Below are positions 15,037 to 24,224 of a stretch of DNA of 29,748 bases, one piece after another. The DNA is taken from contig WAOZ01000007.1 of the NCBI GenBank assembly GCA_015520975.1, positions 1-29,748 of the forward strand. The letters run 5' to 3'. The first letter of the stretch is position 1, and the number at the start of each line of letters is the position of its first letter. Made by a program: the position numbers and the translations under genes. Source of the DNA: DHVE2 group archaeon (lineage in GTDB: Archaea; Thermoplasmatota; Thermoplasmata; Thermoplasmatales; Aciduliprofundaceae). Below the pieces are notes generated by a model. It searched no databases. It had not been told where the DNA came from and saw only the letters and a list, made by a program, of their open reading frames with translations.

Positions 15037-17535
15037 ATGAGGAGAATTATTGCGTTTGCTTTTATTGTGGTGATTGCGATTACGCTAGTCATATCTGCGG
15101 TTAATGTAGCACCGCACACAGAGAGCAACATCACTACGAGGGGCTTCGGGTACAGAACCGTTGAAATAAGTGTTTACATAAAGTATTTTATCTGTGACCA
15201 GAGTCTAGATCCCATTCTTAACAATCCGGATCCTTACTTCGTGGTCTTCGTAAATGACCAGGAGATAAAGAGTCCCGTTTGGAACGGCTCATACGATTTC
15301 GCACCGAACTGGTGGGCGAATTTCACCCTAACCGTTAGAGATAACTTTGTATGGATAGAAATAGCATCTTGGGACGATGACTCGCTTCTCACAGGAAGAG
15401 ATGATTTGATTGACATAGATCCTGGACCGGGATTTGCGCTGGATCTCGTATATGACCTTAACACGCATACCTGGAGCGGAGATGTGGATGGAAACTGCGC
15501 ATTCGGAAATAACCTGACTGACTGGGGCGATATCTGGTTCGAAATATACAGCACACCCGACCTAGAAAATTCGGAGCCCATACCGGTTTCGTTGCCCTAC
15601 AGCGGATGCGGACGGGTGGATGACTCACCCATCTATGTTGGGACCACATATAAGGACACTTTCACAGATTCCTACGATAATTATTCATTCTACCTTTCAA
15701 CAGCACAGAATGTAAGTGTGTATCTGCAGCCGGAGGATACCCTCGATGCAGCACTCTATCTCTATAACCAGAGCGGGACTTTAATCGCTTCCAGCGATGC
15801 GAACGGTTCTGGAGGTATTGAAACATTAAGCGTTTATAATATTCCTTCAGGATATTACATTCTTCAGGTATACGATGTCTCCGGATACGGGTTCTATCAC
15901 CTTGCAATAAATACCGCGGCAAGATACTTCTTGAATGCATCGCTTTTGAATATAACCACGAATCATGCAAGTGTTCTAAATGTCGGTAAAACGGACATCA
16001 CTGTTCGCATGATGGGATTCAATGTGTATGTGAATTTAACAAATCCCACGAACAGGAGCGGAATAGTGAGAATAAATGTGGTGAATCTCGATCCCGATTA
16101 TGTAATTACAAACTGCGAAAACTGCACGCACAGGGGTAATTACTCTCTGTACATAGTGCTGCCTCTCAACGCTTCGGATACCCGCAGCGTGCACATATAT
16201 CCATGGTATGTTCCATCAGGGGATTTCTGGGTTTTTGTACTCGGCGATAACAGACCAGGATGTGGAGTTTATGACAATCCCTACACTCCCTCGCCCGAGT
16301 ACACCCTTTTCACTTATTATCAGACTAATGTTATAAGAGCGCCGTTTGGGGTGGACAACGGCGACCTCGTTGCCGGATTCGGTGGTGCACTCGTAACCGA
16401 ATATGACTCGGTGCCGCAGAGTGCACTTGACTATGTTTACGATACAGAGTATAATCGCTTCTATATGCTCACTGGCCTGAGCGATACATTCTATTTCACC
16501 ACCGTGGGAAATCACGATGTTTCAAGGCACGATTATCAACCCCAGCACGCAGGAGAGAAGATATACGAAACATATCTGGGCGCACTTTACTACTCTTTCA
16601 ATTATTCCAATACCCATTTCGTGTTTCCAGATCCCTATCAGGACGGTTACTGGGCCAACGGAACGCCGTGGTGGTACGCCGCAGGATCTGCAAGATACGG
16701 GGGCTATATTTACGGCAAACAGCTCACATGGCTGAAAAACGATTTGAGGGTCGCTAACGCATCCGGCATACCGAATAAAATAGTGATACTTCATATGCCC
16801 TTGCACACACCGCCGAATAAAAACGATACCCGCGACGATTCCTTCATAAATTACACCAACAGGCTTCAAGTTATGAACCTCTTTAAAGAGTACGGTGTGA
16901 ATTATCTGATAGTCGCACATCTTCACAATTACACATTCTATTACACGGATTTATACTACAACACAACGACGGGTAAATACAATCTCACGGCCACATACTA
17001 TCCAGAAGGGAATTTCAGCATACCCACGCTTCTAACGGGAGGTGCCGGTGCGCATAATAATTACGAGTGGATTGTGCCAGATATAGAGGGCAGTTATCAT
17101 TTTGTGCTTTTGCACATCAACGGCACCAATATAACCTACAGGGTATACAAGTATGAGAACCTCACAGATGCCAACGGCAATCCACTCACCTATGTTTCCT
17201 ATGCAGGGCCGAACAACGGCACGCTTACGGATGAGGTGGGTGTAATCAAAAACGGTGCGCTTTATTCGTTCCCCTACATAAGGATGAAGTTCTATATGAG
17301 CAATGAATATACGAATTACATCGCGTATTCAAATACCACAAACACCTATGAGACCGTGCATCAGCATAGATTTTCCAATTACACGGTAGTTTATGTGGAT
17401 TCCTGGGTTGCGGCCTATCAGACCAAATATGTGGAAGTGTATCCAAATCCGGTTCCAGAGATCTCTCCGGCGCTTGTACCTTTGCTGATTCTCCTTGCCA
17501 TGCTTTCAGCTATTCTGGTCCGCAAAAGAGATTAA
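15037..17535 (+). CDS. Exported calcineurin-like metallophosphoesterase with PPC-like domain and C-terminal anchor
   Basis: 832 residues from the ATG at 15037; an ATG at 15019 adds six residues. I prefer 15037 because MRRIIAFAFIVVIAITLVI is a clean signal peptide and the TATA box is 30 bases away. A beta-rich N-terminal part is followed by a PPC-like beta-sandwich at about 203-295 (FTDSYDNYSFYLSTAQNVSVYL). The metallophosphoesterase domain holds Asp404 in GDNRPG, Asp443 in NGDL, Asn492-His493-Asp494 in GNHD, His586 in LHMPLH, and His628 and His630 in AHLHN. The first motif is DNR where most members have DxH. The C-terminus is PEIS, a helix, then RKRD, which resembles an archaeal sorting signal or simple membrane anchor. 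N-x-S/T sequons are very frequent. It probably frees phosphate from extracellular phosphoesters; the substrate is unknown. Confidence 0.88.
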   Translation: MRRIIAFAFIVVIAITLVISAVNVAPHTESNITTRGFGYRTVEISVYIKYFICDQSLDPILNNPDPYFVVFVNDQEIKSPVWNGSYDFAPNWWANFTLTVRDNFVWIEIASWDDDSLLTGRDDLIDIDPGPGFALDLVYDLNTHTWSGDVDGNCAFGNNLTDWGDIWFEIYSTPDLENSEPIPVSLPYSGCGRVDDSPIYVGTTYKDTFTDSYDNYSFYLSTAQNVSVYLQPEDTLDAALYLYNQSGTLIASSDANGSGGIETLSVYNIPSGYYILQVYDVSGYGFYHLAINTAARYFLNASLLNITTNHASVLNVGKTDITVRMMGFNVYVNLTNPTNRSGIVRINVVNLDPDYVITNCENCTHRGNYSLYIVLPLNASDTRSVHIYPWYVPSGDFWVFVLGDNRPGCGVYDNPYTPSPEYTLFTYYQTNVIRAPFGVDNGDLVAGFGGALVTEYDSVPQSALDYVYDTEYNRFYMLTGLSDTFYFTTVGNHDVSRHDYQPQHAGEKIYETYLGALYYSFNYSNTHFVFPDPYQDGYWANGTPWWYAAGSARYGGYIYGKQLTWLKNDLRVANASGIPNKIVILHMPLHTPPNKNDTRDDSFINYTNRLQVMNLFKEYGVNYLIVAHLHNYTFYYTDLYYNTTTGKYNLTATYYPEGNFSIPTLLTGGAGAHNNYEWIVPDIEGSYHFVLLHINGTNITYRVYKYENLTDANGNPLTYVSYAGPNNGTLTDEVGVIKNGALYSFPYIRMKFYMSNEYTNYIAYSNTTNTYETVHQHRFSNYTVVYVDSWVAAYQTKYVEVYPNPVPEISPALVPLLILLAMLSAILVRKRD

Positions 17536-17540
17536 ATATC
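17531..17540 (+). promoter_or_regulatory. TATA-like box of the dCMP deaminase gene
   Basis: ATTAAATATC overlapping the stop codon of the phosphoesterase gene and centred about 23 bases before the ATG at 17559. No Shine-Dalgarno. Confidence 0.45.
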
Positions 17541-17558
17541 TTATTCACATTCTTTTTT

Positions 17559-18032
17559 ATGCGACCTTCATGGGACGAATATTTTATGCGGTTAGCGTAT
17601 CTGGTTTCCACCAGAGCCACTTGTACAAGACGGAAAGTGGGGGCGGTTATAGTTAAAGATAAACGGGTTCTCGCCACCGGTTATAATGGCCCGCCCAAGG
17701 GACTTGCGCACTGTGATATAACAGGATGCATAAGGGAGGAGCTGAATGTGCCCAGCGGACAGAGGCATGAACTATGCCGTGGACTCCATGCAGAACAGAA
17801 CGCCATAATACAGGCTGCTGTGCATGGTGTATCCATAAAGGGTGCAACGATATATGTGACCAATCACCCTTGCGTGGTCTGCTCAAAAATGATAATAAAC
17901 GCGGAGATGGCGGAGATTGTGTATGCGGAAGGTTATCCGGATGAACTTGCGGAGCTCATACTTCTTGAAAGCGGTATAAAAGTAAGGAAGTACGAGTTGA
18001 AAGATGAAGTGAAAGAGAGGATGCTTGTTTAA
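17559..18032 (+). CDS. Deoxycytidylate (dCMP) deaminase family protein
   Basis: 157 residues, the usual size. It deaminates dCMP to dUMP, the precursor for thymidylate synthesis, in the cytosol. The catalytic zinc site is His77 and Glu79 (GLHAEQNAI) with Cys105 and Cys108 (HPCVVCSKM). A second metal site is suggested by Cys22, Cys52, His70 and Cys73, as in phage T4 and other dCMP deaminases. VGAVIVKDKRVLATGYNGPP is the typical N-terminal strand. The last four bases overlap the end of the convergent alcohol dehydrogenase gene. A ComE-type or other CMP/dCMP deaminase label is equally possible from the sequence, but the reaction type is clear. Confidence 0.92.
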   Translation: MRPSWDEYFMRLAYLVSTRATCTRRKVGAVIVKDKRVLATGYNGPPKGLAHCDITGCIREELNVPSGQRHELCRGLHAEQNAIIQAAVHGVSIKGATIYVTNHPCVVCSKMIINAEMAEIVYAEGYPDELAELILLESGIKVRKYELKDEVKERMLV

Positions 18033-19036
18033 AGCTCTATCACCTGCACCATTCCGTCTATTTTCCCGTGTTTCAGGCGAACCATCGCATCGGGCACATC
18101 TTCGAATCGTATGATCTCTTTTTCTATGCTGAGGTTGAGTCTGTTTGCGATTTTAAGAAACTCTTCTCCGTAATCTCTTCGCACCTGATACACCGTTTTT
18201 ATTTTTCGCCCCCAGAGATTTGCTGTGTAATTTTTAATGGTGATTGTGCTCATTGAAACCGCACCCAGCACCAGCGTGGCCGCGGGGACAGTGTTTTCCA
18301 GAGCCCTTTCAACAAGATTGCCTGCGGTGGGGAAGAATATGAACGCATCGACCTTGTGCGGAAAATCATCAACAGCCAGGTTGCCGATCCAGTCAGCGCC
18401 ATACTCTCTGGCTATTTTTTTATGTGCTTCGCTTCTGGTGCTTATGTAAACCTCAATGTCCATACTTTTTGCGATGCGAAGAAGATAATACGCTGTGGGA
18501 CCAAAACCCAGCATACCCAGCCTCTCACCGCTTTCAATTCCAGAGAGCTTAAACGCCAGGTATCCGGTGATTCCCGGGCACATCATGGGTGCGAGTTCTT
18601 CCGATGGCAAGGCTATATTTCTCAAATCGAATGCGAAATCCTCATGAATAAGAGTGTATTCGGCAAATCCGCCATCAACCTCGTATCCCGTGCGCTTTAT
18701 GTTCGGGCAGAAATTTTCCTCACCTCTTTTGCAGTATTTACATTCTCCGCAGGTCCAGTTCAGCCACGAGATTCCGACCCTGTCACCAACCCTGTATTTT
18801 GAGACCTTGCTCCCGACAGCGTCAACAACGCCAACAATCTCATGTCCCGGTATGATGGGGATCTTTTTCAGAGGTATATCTCCTTCTGCAATATGCAGAT
18901 CGGTTCGGCAGATACCGGAATGGGTTATCTTAACTCTTATCTGATGCTCATCAGGCTCAGGGTTCGGAAAATGCTCTTCTTTCAACGGCCCCTGCTCTAT
19001 GGCCATCTGCTTGTATATTGCCCAGGCTTTCATCAT
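18029..19036 (-). CDS. Zinc-dependent alcohol dehydrogenase (MDR family)
   Basis: 335 residues from the ATG at 19036; a longer frame to 19090 would extend across the TATA box and is unlikely. Catalytic zinc ligands are Cys43 (SGICRTDLH), His65-Glu66 (PGHEIVG) and Cys153 (MMCPGITGY). Structural zinc ligands are Cys96, Cys99, Cys102 and Cys110. The Rossmann motif is LGFGPTAYY (177-185), followed by VYISTRSEAHKKIAREYGADW, a form typical of the AdhA/propanol-preferring group. It interconverts primary alcohols and aldehydes with NAD(P). A TATA-like box at 19060-19068 lies about 28 bases upstream, so the start is probably leaderless. It is divergent from the hyp operon and convergent with dCMP deaminase. 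The physiological substrate cannot be read from the sequence. Confidence 0.93.
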   Translation of the reverse strand: MMKAWAIYKQMAIEQGPLKEEHFPNPEPDEHQIRVKITHSGICRTDLHIAEGDIPLKKIPIIPGHEIVGVVDAVGSKVSKYRVGDRVGISWLNWTCGECKYCKRGEENFCPNIKRTGYEVDGGFAEYTLIHEDFAFDLRNIALPSEELAPMMCPGITGYLAFKLSGIESGERLGMLGFGPTAYYLLRIAKSMDIEVYISTRSEAHKKIAREYGADWIGNLAVDDFPHKVDAFIFFPTAGNLVERALENTVPAATLVLGAVSMSTITIKNYTANLWGRKIKTVYQVRRDYGEEFLKIANRLNLSIEKEIIRFEDVPDAMVRLKHGKIDGMVQVIEL

Positions 19037-19059
19037 AAGCCCATATATGGCTGACCCAT

Positions 19060-19068
19060 TAATATTTG
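19060..19068 (-). promoter_or_regulatory. TATA-like box of the alcohol dehydrogenase gene
   Basis: Minus-strand CAAATATTA centred about 28 bases before the ATG at 19036. Confidence 0.5.
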
Positions 19069-19103
19069 TTTTGACACGCCAATTACCCATTTCTGTGCAG
19101 GAA

Positions 19104-19132
19104 AGGTTTTAACGGGGTTCGCAATGTACCCC
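19104..19132 (+). promoter_or_regulatory. hyp operon promoter with a short inverted repeat
   Basis: AGGTTTTA at 19104-19111 is a weak TATA candidate about 34 bases before hypC. Directly after it GGGGT (19114-19118) and ACCCC (19128-19132) form a perfect 5-base inverted repeat with a 9-base spacer, 10 bases before the start codon. It could be an operator or chance. Confidence 0.35.
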
Positions 19133-19142
19133 TTGATAGAAA

Positions 19143-19367
19143 ATGTGTCTGGCAATTCCCGGTAAAGTTGTTGAAATCAGAGGAAATACGGCCATAGTGG
19201 ATTACAACGGTATTCGTAAGGAGGCAAGAATAGATTTTGTAAAGGATGTCAGAGTCGGTGATTATGTTATAGTTCATACAGGATTTGCCATTGAAAAAAT
19301 CGATGAGGACGAGGCAATAAAAAGCTTGAAGGCGTGGGATGAGGTGCTCCGCGATGAGAACGAATGA
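19143..19367 (+). CDS. hypC: Hydrogenase maturation chaperone HypC
   Basis: 74 residues beginning MCLAIPGKV, the diagnostic HypC start; Cys2 binds the iron carried to HypD. The remainder is the small OB-type barrel (IVDYNGIRKEARIDFV; VGDYVIVHTGFAIEKID). HypC carries the Fe(CN)2CO unit between HypD and the hydrogenase large subunit. It is the first gene of the maturation operon, and its end overlaps the start of hypD by 14 bases. No Shine-Dalgarno is visible. Confidence 0.97.
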   Translation: MCLAIPGKVVEIRGNTAIVDYNGIRKEARIDFVKDVRVGDYVIVHTGFAIEKIDEDEAIKSLKAWDEVLRDENE

Positions 19368-20472
19368 TATACTGAGTGCTTACAGAAGCCGAGATATAGC
19401 ACGAAGAATCCTGCAGAGTATAAAAAAAGAAGCGGAGAAACTTTCAAGGCCTGTTAAATTTATGCATGTGTGCGGTACGCATGAGGATACGGTTACACGC
19501 GGCGGTATTCGTTCTTTACTTCCTAACAATGTGAGTATTGTTGCAGGTCCTGGTTGCCCTGTATGCATCACGCCCGTTGAGGATATTGTTAAGATGATGG
19601 AAATAATGCGCCTTGCCAAAGAGAGCGGGGAGAAAATAACCCTTACCACATTTGGGGATATGTATCGCATACCAACACCGCGGGGAAGTTTCGCGGATAT
19701 GAGGGCGCAGGGCCATGATGTGAGGATAGTGTACTCGATCTTCGATGCTTATAAAATATCACTGAAAGAAAAAAACCTCGTTGTGCATTTCTCACCCGGA
19801 TTTGAGACTACAACTGCACCTACCGCAGGGATTCTTGAAAGTGTTGAAAATGACGGTGTGGAGAATTTCAAGATATATTCTGTGCATCGTTTAACACCCC
19901 CAGCCGTTGAGGCGCTGATAAAAGCAGGCACATCTTTTGATGGATTGATAGACCCGGGCCATGTATCTACGATAATCGGCGTGCGTGGATGGGAATATAT
20001 AACAAGGAAGTATGGGGTTCCGCAGGTTGTGGCTGGATTCGAGCCTGTTGATATGCTTGCGGCAATATACACGCTTCTAAAAATGATTAATGATGGGGAA
20101 GTAGATATAAAAAATGAATACACACGGGTTGTGAAATATCAGGGAAACACAGCGGCGCAGGAGGCAATATATAAATTTTTCAGAGTTTCGGACGCGAAAT
20201 GGCGCGCGCTGGGTATAATCCCCAATAGCGGGTTGGAGCTCAGAGAAAAGTATAACTGGATAGATATAAGAAGCAGGTACAATCCTCCAACGCCGAGCCT
20301 CCCTGATCTTGAAAAAGGATGCATCTGCGGTGCGGTGCTGCGGGGATATGCATTGCCAACAGAGTGTAAATTGTTCGGAAAAGTATGCACACCTGAAACA
20401 CCTGTGGGTCCGTGTATGGTATCATACGAAGGCACCTGTCACATATTTTACAAATACGGTGCACTGATATGA
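19354..20472 (+). CDS. hypD: Hydrogenase maturation protein HypD
   Basis: 372 residues. The ATG at 19354 is chosen because GAGGTG at 19341-19346 stands 7 bases before it; a frame from 19339 would place that site inside the gene. Cys40 in HVCGTHEDT and Cys68 and Cys71 in GPGCPVC form the redox and iron-cyanide assembly site. The C-terminal domain holds the [4Fe-4S] cysteines (CICGAVLRGYALPTEC, KVCTPETPVGPC, GTCHIF). HypD builds Fe(CN)2CO together with HypC and HypE. It overlaps hypC by 14 bases and hypF by ATGA. Confidence 0.97.
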   Translation: MRTNDILSAYRSRDIARRILQSIKKEAEKLSRPVKFMHVCGTHEDTVTRGGIRSLLPNNVSIVAGPGCPVCITPVEDIVKMMEIMRLAKESGEKITLTTFGDMYRIPTPRGSFADMRAQGHDVRIVYSIFDAYKISLKEKNLVVHFSPGFETTTAPTAGILESVENDGVENFKIYSVHRLTPPAVEALIKAGTSFDGLIDPGHVSTIIGVRGWEYITRKYGVPQVVAGFEPVDMLAAIYTLLKMINDGEVDIKNEYTRVVKYQGNTAAQEAIYKFFRVSDAKWRALGIIPNSGLELREKYNWIDIRSRYNPPTPSLPDLEKGCICGAVLRGYALPTECKLFGKVCTPETPVGPCMVSYEGTCHIFYKYGALI

Positions 20473-22769
20473 GCGCATTAAAAATCCATGTGAGAGGAAT
20501 CGTGCAGGGTGTGGGATTCAGACCTTTCGTGTACCGTATAGCAACGAGATACGGGTTAAAGGGATTTGTGAAGAATCTGGGCGATGCGGGAGTGGAAATA
20601 GTGGTTGAGGGGGAGGCCCATGCCATTAACTGCTTTTTGAAAGCGCTTGAAAATGAAAGTCCCCCACTTGCAGATATACATGATTTAGACATTGTGAAAA
20701 TACCTCCGCAGGGTTTTGAGGAGTTTGTAATTGAGCAGAGTGAGAAGGGCTCTGGTGCCGGGAAATCGATAATACCACCCGATGTGTCCATATGCGATAA
20801 TTGTATCAAAGAACTTTTCGACCCTACCAATCCGAGATATATGTATCCATTTATTGTTTGCACCGATTGCGGCCCGAGATTCTCCATAATCGCCGACCTT
20901 CCCTACGACAGGGAAAACACCACAATGGCGGAATTCGAAATGTGCGATTTTTGCCGCTCCGAGTACGAAGACCCGCATAACAGGAGATACCATGCTGAGC
21001 CTGTGTGCTGTGAAAAATGCGGTCCGAGATATACTCTTTACGATAGCGATGGTGTCGCAATGTCTAAGGACCCGATAAAAAAAGCAGCGCAGTTAATCGA
21101 TGAGGGTTATATTGTGGCTATAAAGGGTGTGGGTGGTATACATCTTGCCTGCGATGCCACCAACGATTTAGCGGTTAAACGCCTTAGAAAACTGCTGAAA
21201 AGACCGCAGCAGCCATTTGCCGTTATGGTTAGAGATATAAATACAGTGCAATCCATCGCTTATTTATCCGAATATGAGAGCGAAGAACTTCAGTCTTACA
21301 GAAAACCCATCGTGCTGTTAAGAAAGAAAAAAAGTGCGTTGTCAGAGTATGTTGCTCCTGGACTGCACACTGTCGGAATAATGCTACCTTACGCCGGGGT
21401 GCATCTTCTGCTGTTTCATTATTCTAAAACCGATGCGTATGTTATGACCTCCGCGAACATGCCCGGATTGCCTATGATAATAGATAACGAGACGGCGTTA
21501 AGCGAGCTCAAAGATATTGCGGATTTCCTTTTGCTTCACAACAGGAAAATACTGAACCGCGTGGACGATAGCGTCGTCAGATTTGTAGATAATAAGAGGG
21601 CAGTTATAAGAAGAAGCAGGGGTTTTGTGCCCTTGCCGCTGCCCTTTCCTTCGAATTCGAGATATCTGGCTGTGGGCGCCGAACTTATGAACTCTTTTTC
21701 CATAACCAAGCAGGGTTTTATTTATCCGAGCCAGTATATTGGAAACACCACGCACATAGAGACAGTGGAGTTTATGAAAAGCGCATTGAAGCATTTTCAG
21801 AGACTGATGAAACTGGATAGGTTCGACGCGGTGGTTTCTGATCTGCATCCGAATTATAACACCACAAAATTTGCGGAAGAGTTTGAAGGAGAGGTTATTA
21901 AAGTGCAGCATCATTTTGCACATATCGCGAGTGTTATGCTGGAAAAGAGTGTTCCTGAGGCGATTGGCATAGCGATGGACGGTGTTGGATACGGACTGGA
22001 CGGCGCCGTTTGGGGCGGTGAGATACTCGCACTGGGTGAAGGTCTTGCGAAGCGTCTGGCACACATTGATTATTTTCCTCTTCCGGGCGGAGATCTTTCA
22101 GCGTATTACCCCATTCGCTCTTTAATCGGTTTGTTATCCAGATATAAAAGAGAGGATGAAATAATGGAGTTCATAAAAAAGAATGTTGATGATTACACGC
22201 ATTCATTACCCCGTGGCCAGCCGGAGCTGGAAATTGCCATTATGCAGGTTGTTCGTGAACTCAACGCACCTTTATCATCCTCAACCGGCAGAGTTCTTGA
22301 TGCGGTTGCCGCATTAACAGGTGCCGCATTTGAGAGAACATATGAAGGAGAACCCGCCATGAAACTTGAATCTCTGGCCAGTGGAGCATGTGAATCTCCG
22401 ATTTTTGATATACCCGTGAAAGATGGCAGAATTGAATTTTACAGTATACTGGACGAGCTTGCAGAGTTGCCACCACATAAGGCAGCATTGAGTGCGCATC
22501 TATCACTTGCCGAATCATTTTCGAATCTGGCCATAGAGACTGCGGACGCGTTATCTATTAAAAATGTGGTGTTAAACGGTGGGGTTGCGTATAACGAGAT
22601 AATATCCTCTCATATAAGAAAAAAGGTGGAATCTGCGGGACTGAATTTTTATGTTTCATCTGAGATACCCCGTGGTGATAACGGTTTATCTGTGGGGCAG
22701 GCTTACCTGCTTGCTCTCTATCATTCAGGCTCGGTTAAAATAAAAGATATTGGAGAGGTGGTTAAATGA
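20469..22769 (+). CDS. hypF: Carbamoyltransferase HypF
   Basis: 766 residues, full length. Start ATG 20469 overlaps the hypD stop. The acylphosphatase domain is at 1-90 (VQGVGFRPFVYR at 12-23). Two zinc fingers of four Cys each follow: Cys109, Cys112, Cys131 and Cys134, then Cys159, Cys162 and a pair near 181-184. Between them is the conserved LPYDRENTTMAEFEMC. A YrdC-like domain spans about 200-385 (GGIHLACDATN; RPQQPFAVM). The C-terminal Kae1-like domain contains HHFAH at 481-485 and AMDGVGYGLDGAVWGGEI. It uses carbamoyl phosphate and ATP to carbamoylate the C-terminal Cys of HypE, the source of the cyanide ligands. All domains look intact. Confidence 0.97.
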   Translation: MSALKIHVRGIVQGVGFRPFVYRIATRYGLKGFVKNLGDAGVEIVVEGEAHAINCFLKALENESPPLADIHDLDIVKIPPQGFEEFVIEQSEKGSGAGKSIIPPDVSICDNCIKELFDPTNPRYMYPFIVCTDCGPRFSIIADLPYDRENTTMAEFEMCDFCRSEYEDPHNRRYHAEPVCCEKCGPRYTLYDSDGVAMSKDPIKKAAQLIDEGYIVAIKGVGGIHLACDATNDLAVKRLRKLLKRPQQPFAVMVRDINTVQSIAYLSEYESEELQSYRKPIVLLRKKKSALSEYVAPGLHTVGIMLPYAGVHLLLFHYSKTDAYVMTSANMPGLPMIIDNETALSELKDIADFLLLHNRKILNRVDDSVVRFVDNKRAVIRRSRGFVPLPLPFPSNSRYLAVGAELMNSFSITKQGFIYPSQYIGNTTHIETVEFMKSALKHFQRLMKLDRFDAVVSDLHPNYNTTKFAEEFEGEVIKVQHHFAHIASVMLEKSVPEAIGIAMDGVGYGLDGAVWGGEILALGEGLAKRLAHIDYFPLPGGDLSAYYPIRSLIGLLSRYKREDEIMEFIKKNVDDYTHSLPRGQPELEIAIMQVVRELNAPLSSSTGRVLDAVAALTGAAFERTYEGEPAMKLESLASGACESPIFDIPVKDGRIEFYSILDELAELPPHKAALSAHLSLAESFSNLAIETADALSIKNVVLNGGVAYNEIISSHIRKKVESAGLNFYVSSEIPRGDNGLSVGQAYLLALYHSGSVKIKDIGEVVK

Positions 22770-23776
22770 AAATCAAAATGGAGCACGGTGCAGGCGGAGA
22801 AATTATGGAACGGTTCATTAAAGAGATTATACTTGAGAATATCCACTTGAGAAACGCTGGTGGCATCGGGCTGGACGAACTCGATGACGGTGCGACTGTA
22901 CCTGTGGGTGAGGGACATCTGGTATTCACTATTGACGGACACACCGTAAAGCCCCTTTTCTTTCCCGGAGGTGATATAGGTAAACTCTCAGTATCCGGTA
23001 CGGTTAATGACCTTGCAGTCATGGGCGCAAAACCTCTGGCTCTTGCCAATGCCCTGATTCTTGAGGCTGGAACGGATGCGGATATGGTGAAAAAAATAAT
23101 TGCATCTATGGATGAAGTATCCAGAGAGGTGCCTGTGCCTATAATTGCGGGTGATACTAAGGTTGTTGATGATAAAATAGGAGTCGTAATAGCCACCGCT
23201 GGCATAGGCATGGCAGAGCATCCCATATCTGACGCCGGCTCAAAACCCGGAGACGCTGTGATTGTGAGCGGTACCGTGGGACAGCACGGAATGGCGATAA
23301 TATGCGCTCGCGAATCAATCAAATTCGAATCCGAGATAAAAAGTGATGTGGGCCCGGTGTGGAATATCGTTAAATCAGTTGCGGACGCGGTGGGATGGGA
23401 GCATATCCACGCGATGAAAGACCCCACGCGTGGCGGTATAAGCATGGCACTCAACGAAATGGCGCGGAAAAGCGGTTATGGCGTTGAGATCAAAGAGGAA
23501 GATATCCCTGTTTCACCCGAAGTGAGAGCCGCCGGAGAGATGCTGGGCATATCGCCATTCGATGTGGCCTGCGAGGGAAGAGTGGTTATGGTGGTTGACA
23601 AAGATTTCGCCGAAGATGCCCTCTATGCGATCCAAAAACAACCCAACGGAAAGGATGCGGCAATCATAGGTAAAATCACAGAAACCTACCCCAAAAAAGT
23701 GGTTCTTGAAACGGTTATCGGTGGCAAAAGGTTTTTGGAGCCGCCCATAGGGGATCCTGTGCCAAGGGTATGCTGA
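22766..23776 (+). CDS. hypE: Hydrogenase maturation protein HypE
   Basis: 336 residues ending PRVC, with Cys336 as the C-terminal cysteine that receives the carbamoyl group and becomes thiocyanate. MEHGAGGEIMERFI at the start, FFPGGDIGKLSVSGTVNDLAVMGA and MKDPTRGGISMALNE are the ATP-binding motifs of the PurM/AIR synthase-like fold. HypE dehydrates the carbamoyl group with ATP and passes cyanide to the iron on HypC-HypD. The start overlaps the hypF stop as ATGA. The transcription unit may end here: a 61-base gap with its own TATA-like box follows. Confidence 0.97.
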   Translation: MKIKMEHGAGGEIMERFIKEIILENIHLRNAGGIGLDELDDGATVPVGEGHLVFTIDGHTVKPLFFPGGDIGKLSVSGTVNDLAVMGAKPLALANALILEAGTDADMVKKIIASMDEVSREVPVPIIAGDTKVVDDKIGVVIATAGIGMAEHPISDAGSKPGDAVIVSGTVGQHGMAIICARESIKFESEIKSDVGPVWNIVKSVADAVGWEHIHAMKDPTRGGISMALNEMARKSGYGVEIKEEDIPVSPEVRAAGEMLGISPFDVACEGRVVMVVDKDFAEDALYAIQKQPNGKDAAIIGKITETYPKKVVLETVIGGKRFLEPPIGDPVPRVC

Positions 23777-23800
23777 GCAGGGCGTCTTAACGGACCAATC

Positions 23801-23812
23801 AAAACATATACA
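23801..23812 (+). promoter_or_regulatory. TATA-like box before the NifX-like/hypA/hypB unit
   Basis: AAAACATATACA centred about 30 bases before the ATG at 23838. This suggests that the second half of the hyp cluster can be transcribed on its own. Confidence 0.5.
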
Positions 23813-23837
23813 TACCTACACGCAATATGGGTAAACT

Positions 23838-24224
23838 ATGAGAATAGCAATTCCCAGCAAGAACGCCGATGGTTTGGAAAGTGAAGTGGAAGAGCATTTT
23901 GGCAGAGCGAGATATTACACGATAATAGAAATTGAAAACAGAAAAATCAAACAGGTGGAGGTTGTTGAATACCCGTATGAGACCCATAATCCGGGAGACA
24001 TTCCAGAATTCCTGCACGAACACGGCGTGGATACGGTTATTTCTTACGGGATGGGACGCCGGGCGCAGATGTTTTTCAGGGAATTGGGAATTGAAACCAT
24101 TACAGGCGCCAGCGGTAAAATAGGTGAACTGATAAATCGTTTTCTGAGCAACACACTGAATGTGGATGAATTCTGGAGAGAGCACGGAGATTTTGGAAAG
24201 CACGAGGGAGATGTAAATGCATGA
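23838..24224 (+). CDS. NifX/NifB-type (dinitrogenase FeMo-cofactor family) protein
   Basis: 128 residues. It begins MRIAIPSKNADGLESEVEEHFGRARYYTI, the standard opening of the PF02579 family, which includes NifX, NafY and the NifB C-terminal domain and binds iron-sulfur or cofactor precursors. The 70-110 region (VISYGMGRRAQMFFRELGIE) fits the same ribonuclease-H-like fold. No nif genes are nearby. It overlaps hypA by 8 bases and has GGGT and a TATA-like box upstream. Genes of this family often stand beside Mrp-type ATPases, one of which lies two genes downstream. A role in metal or Fe-S delivery during hydrogenase maturation is inferred from context. Confidence 0.88.
   Translation: MRIAIPSKNADGLESEVEEHFGRARYYTIIEIENRKIKQVEVVEYPYETHNPGDIPEFLHEHGVDTVISYGMGRRAQMFFRELGIETITGASGKIGELINRFLSNTLNVDEFWREHGDFGKHEGDVNA

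Noticed and set aside
21498..22064. 188-codon minus-strand frame inside hypF
   Set aside because: It lies wholly within conserved HypF domains and has no promoter or ribosome site.
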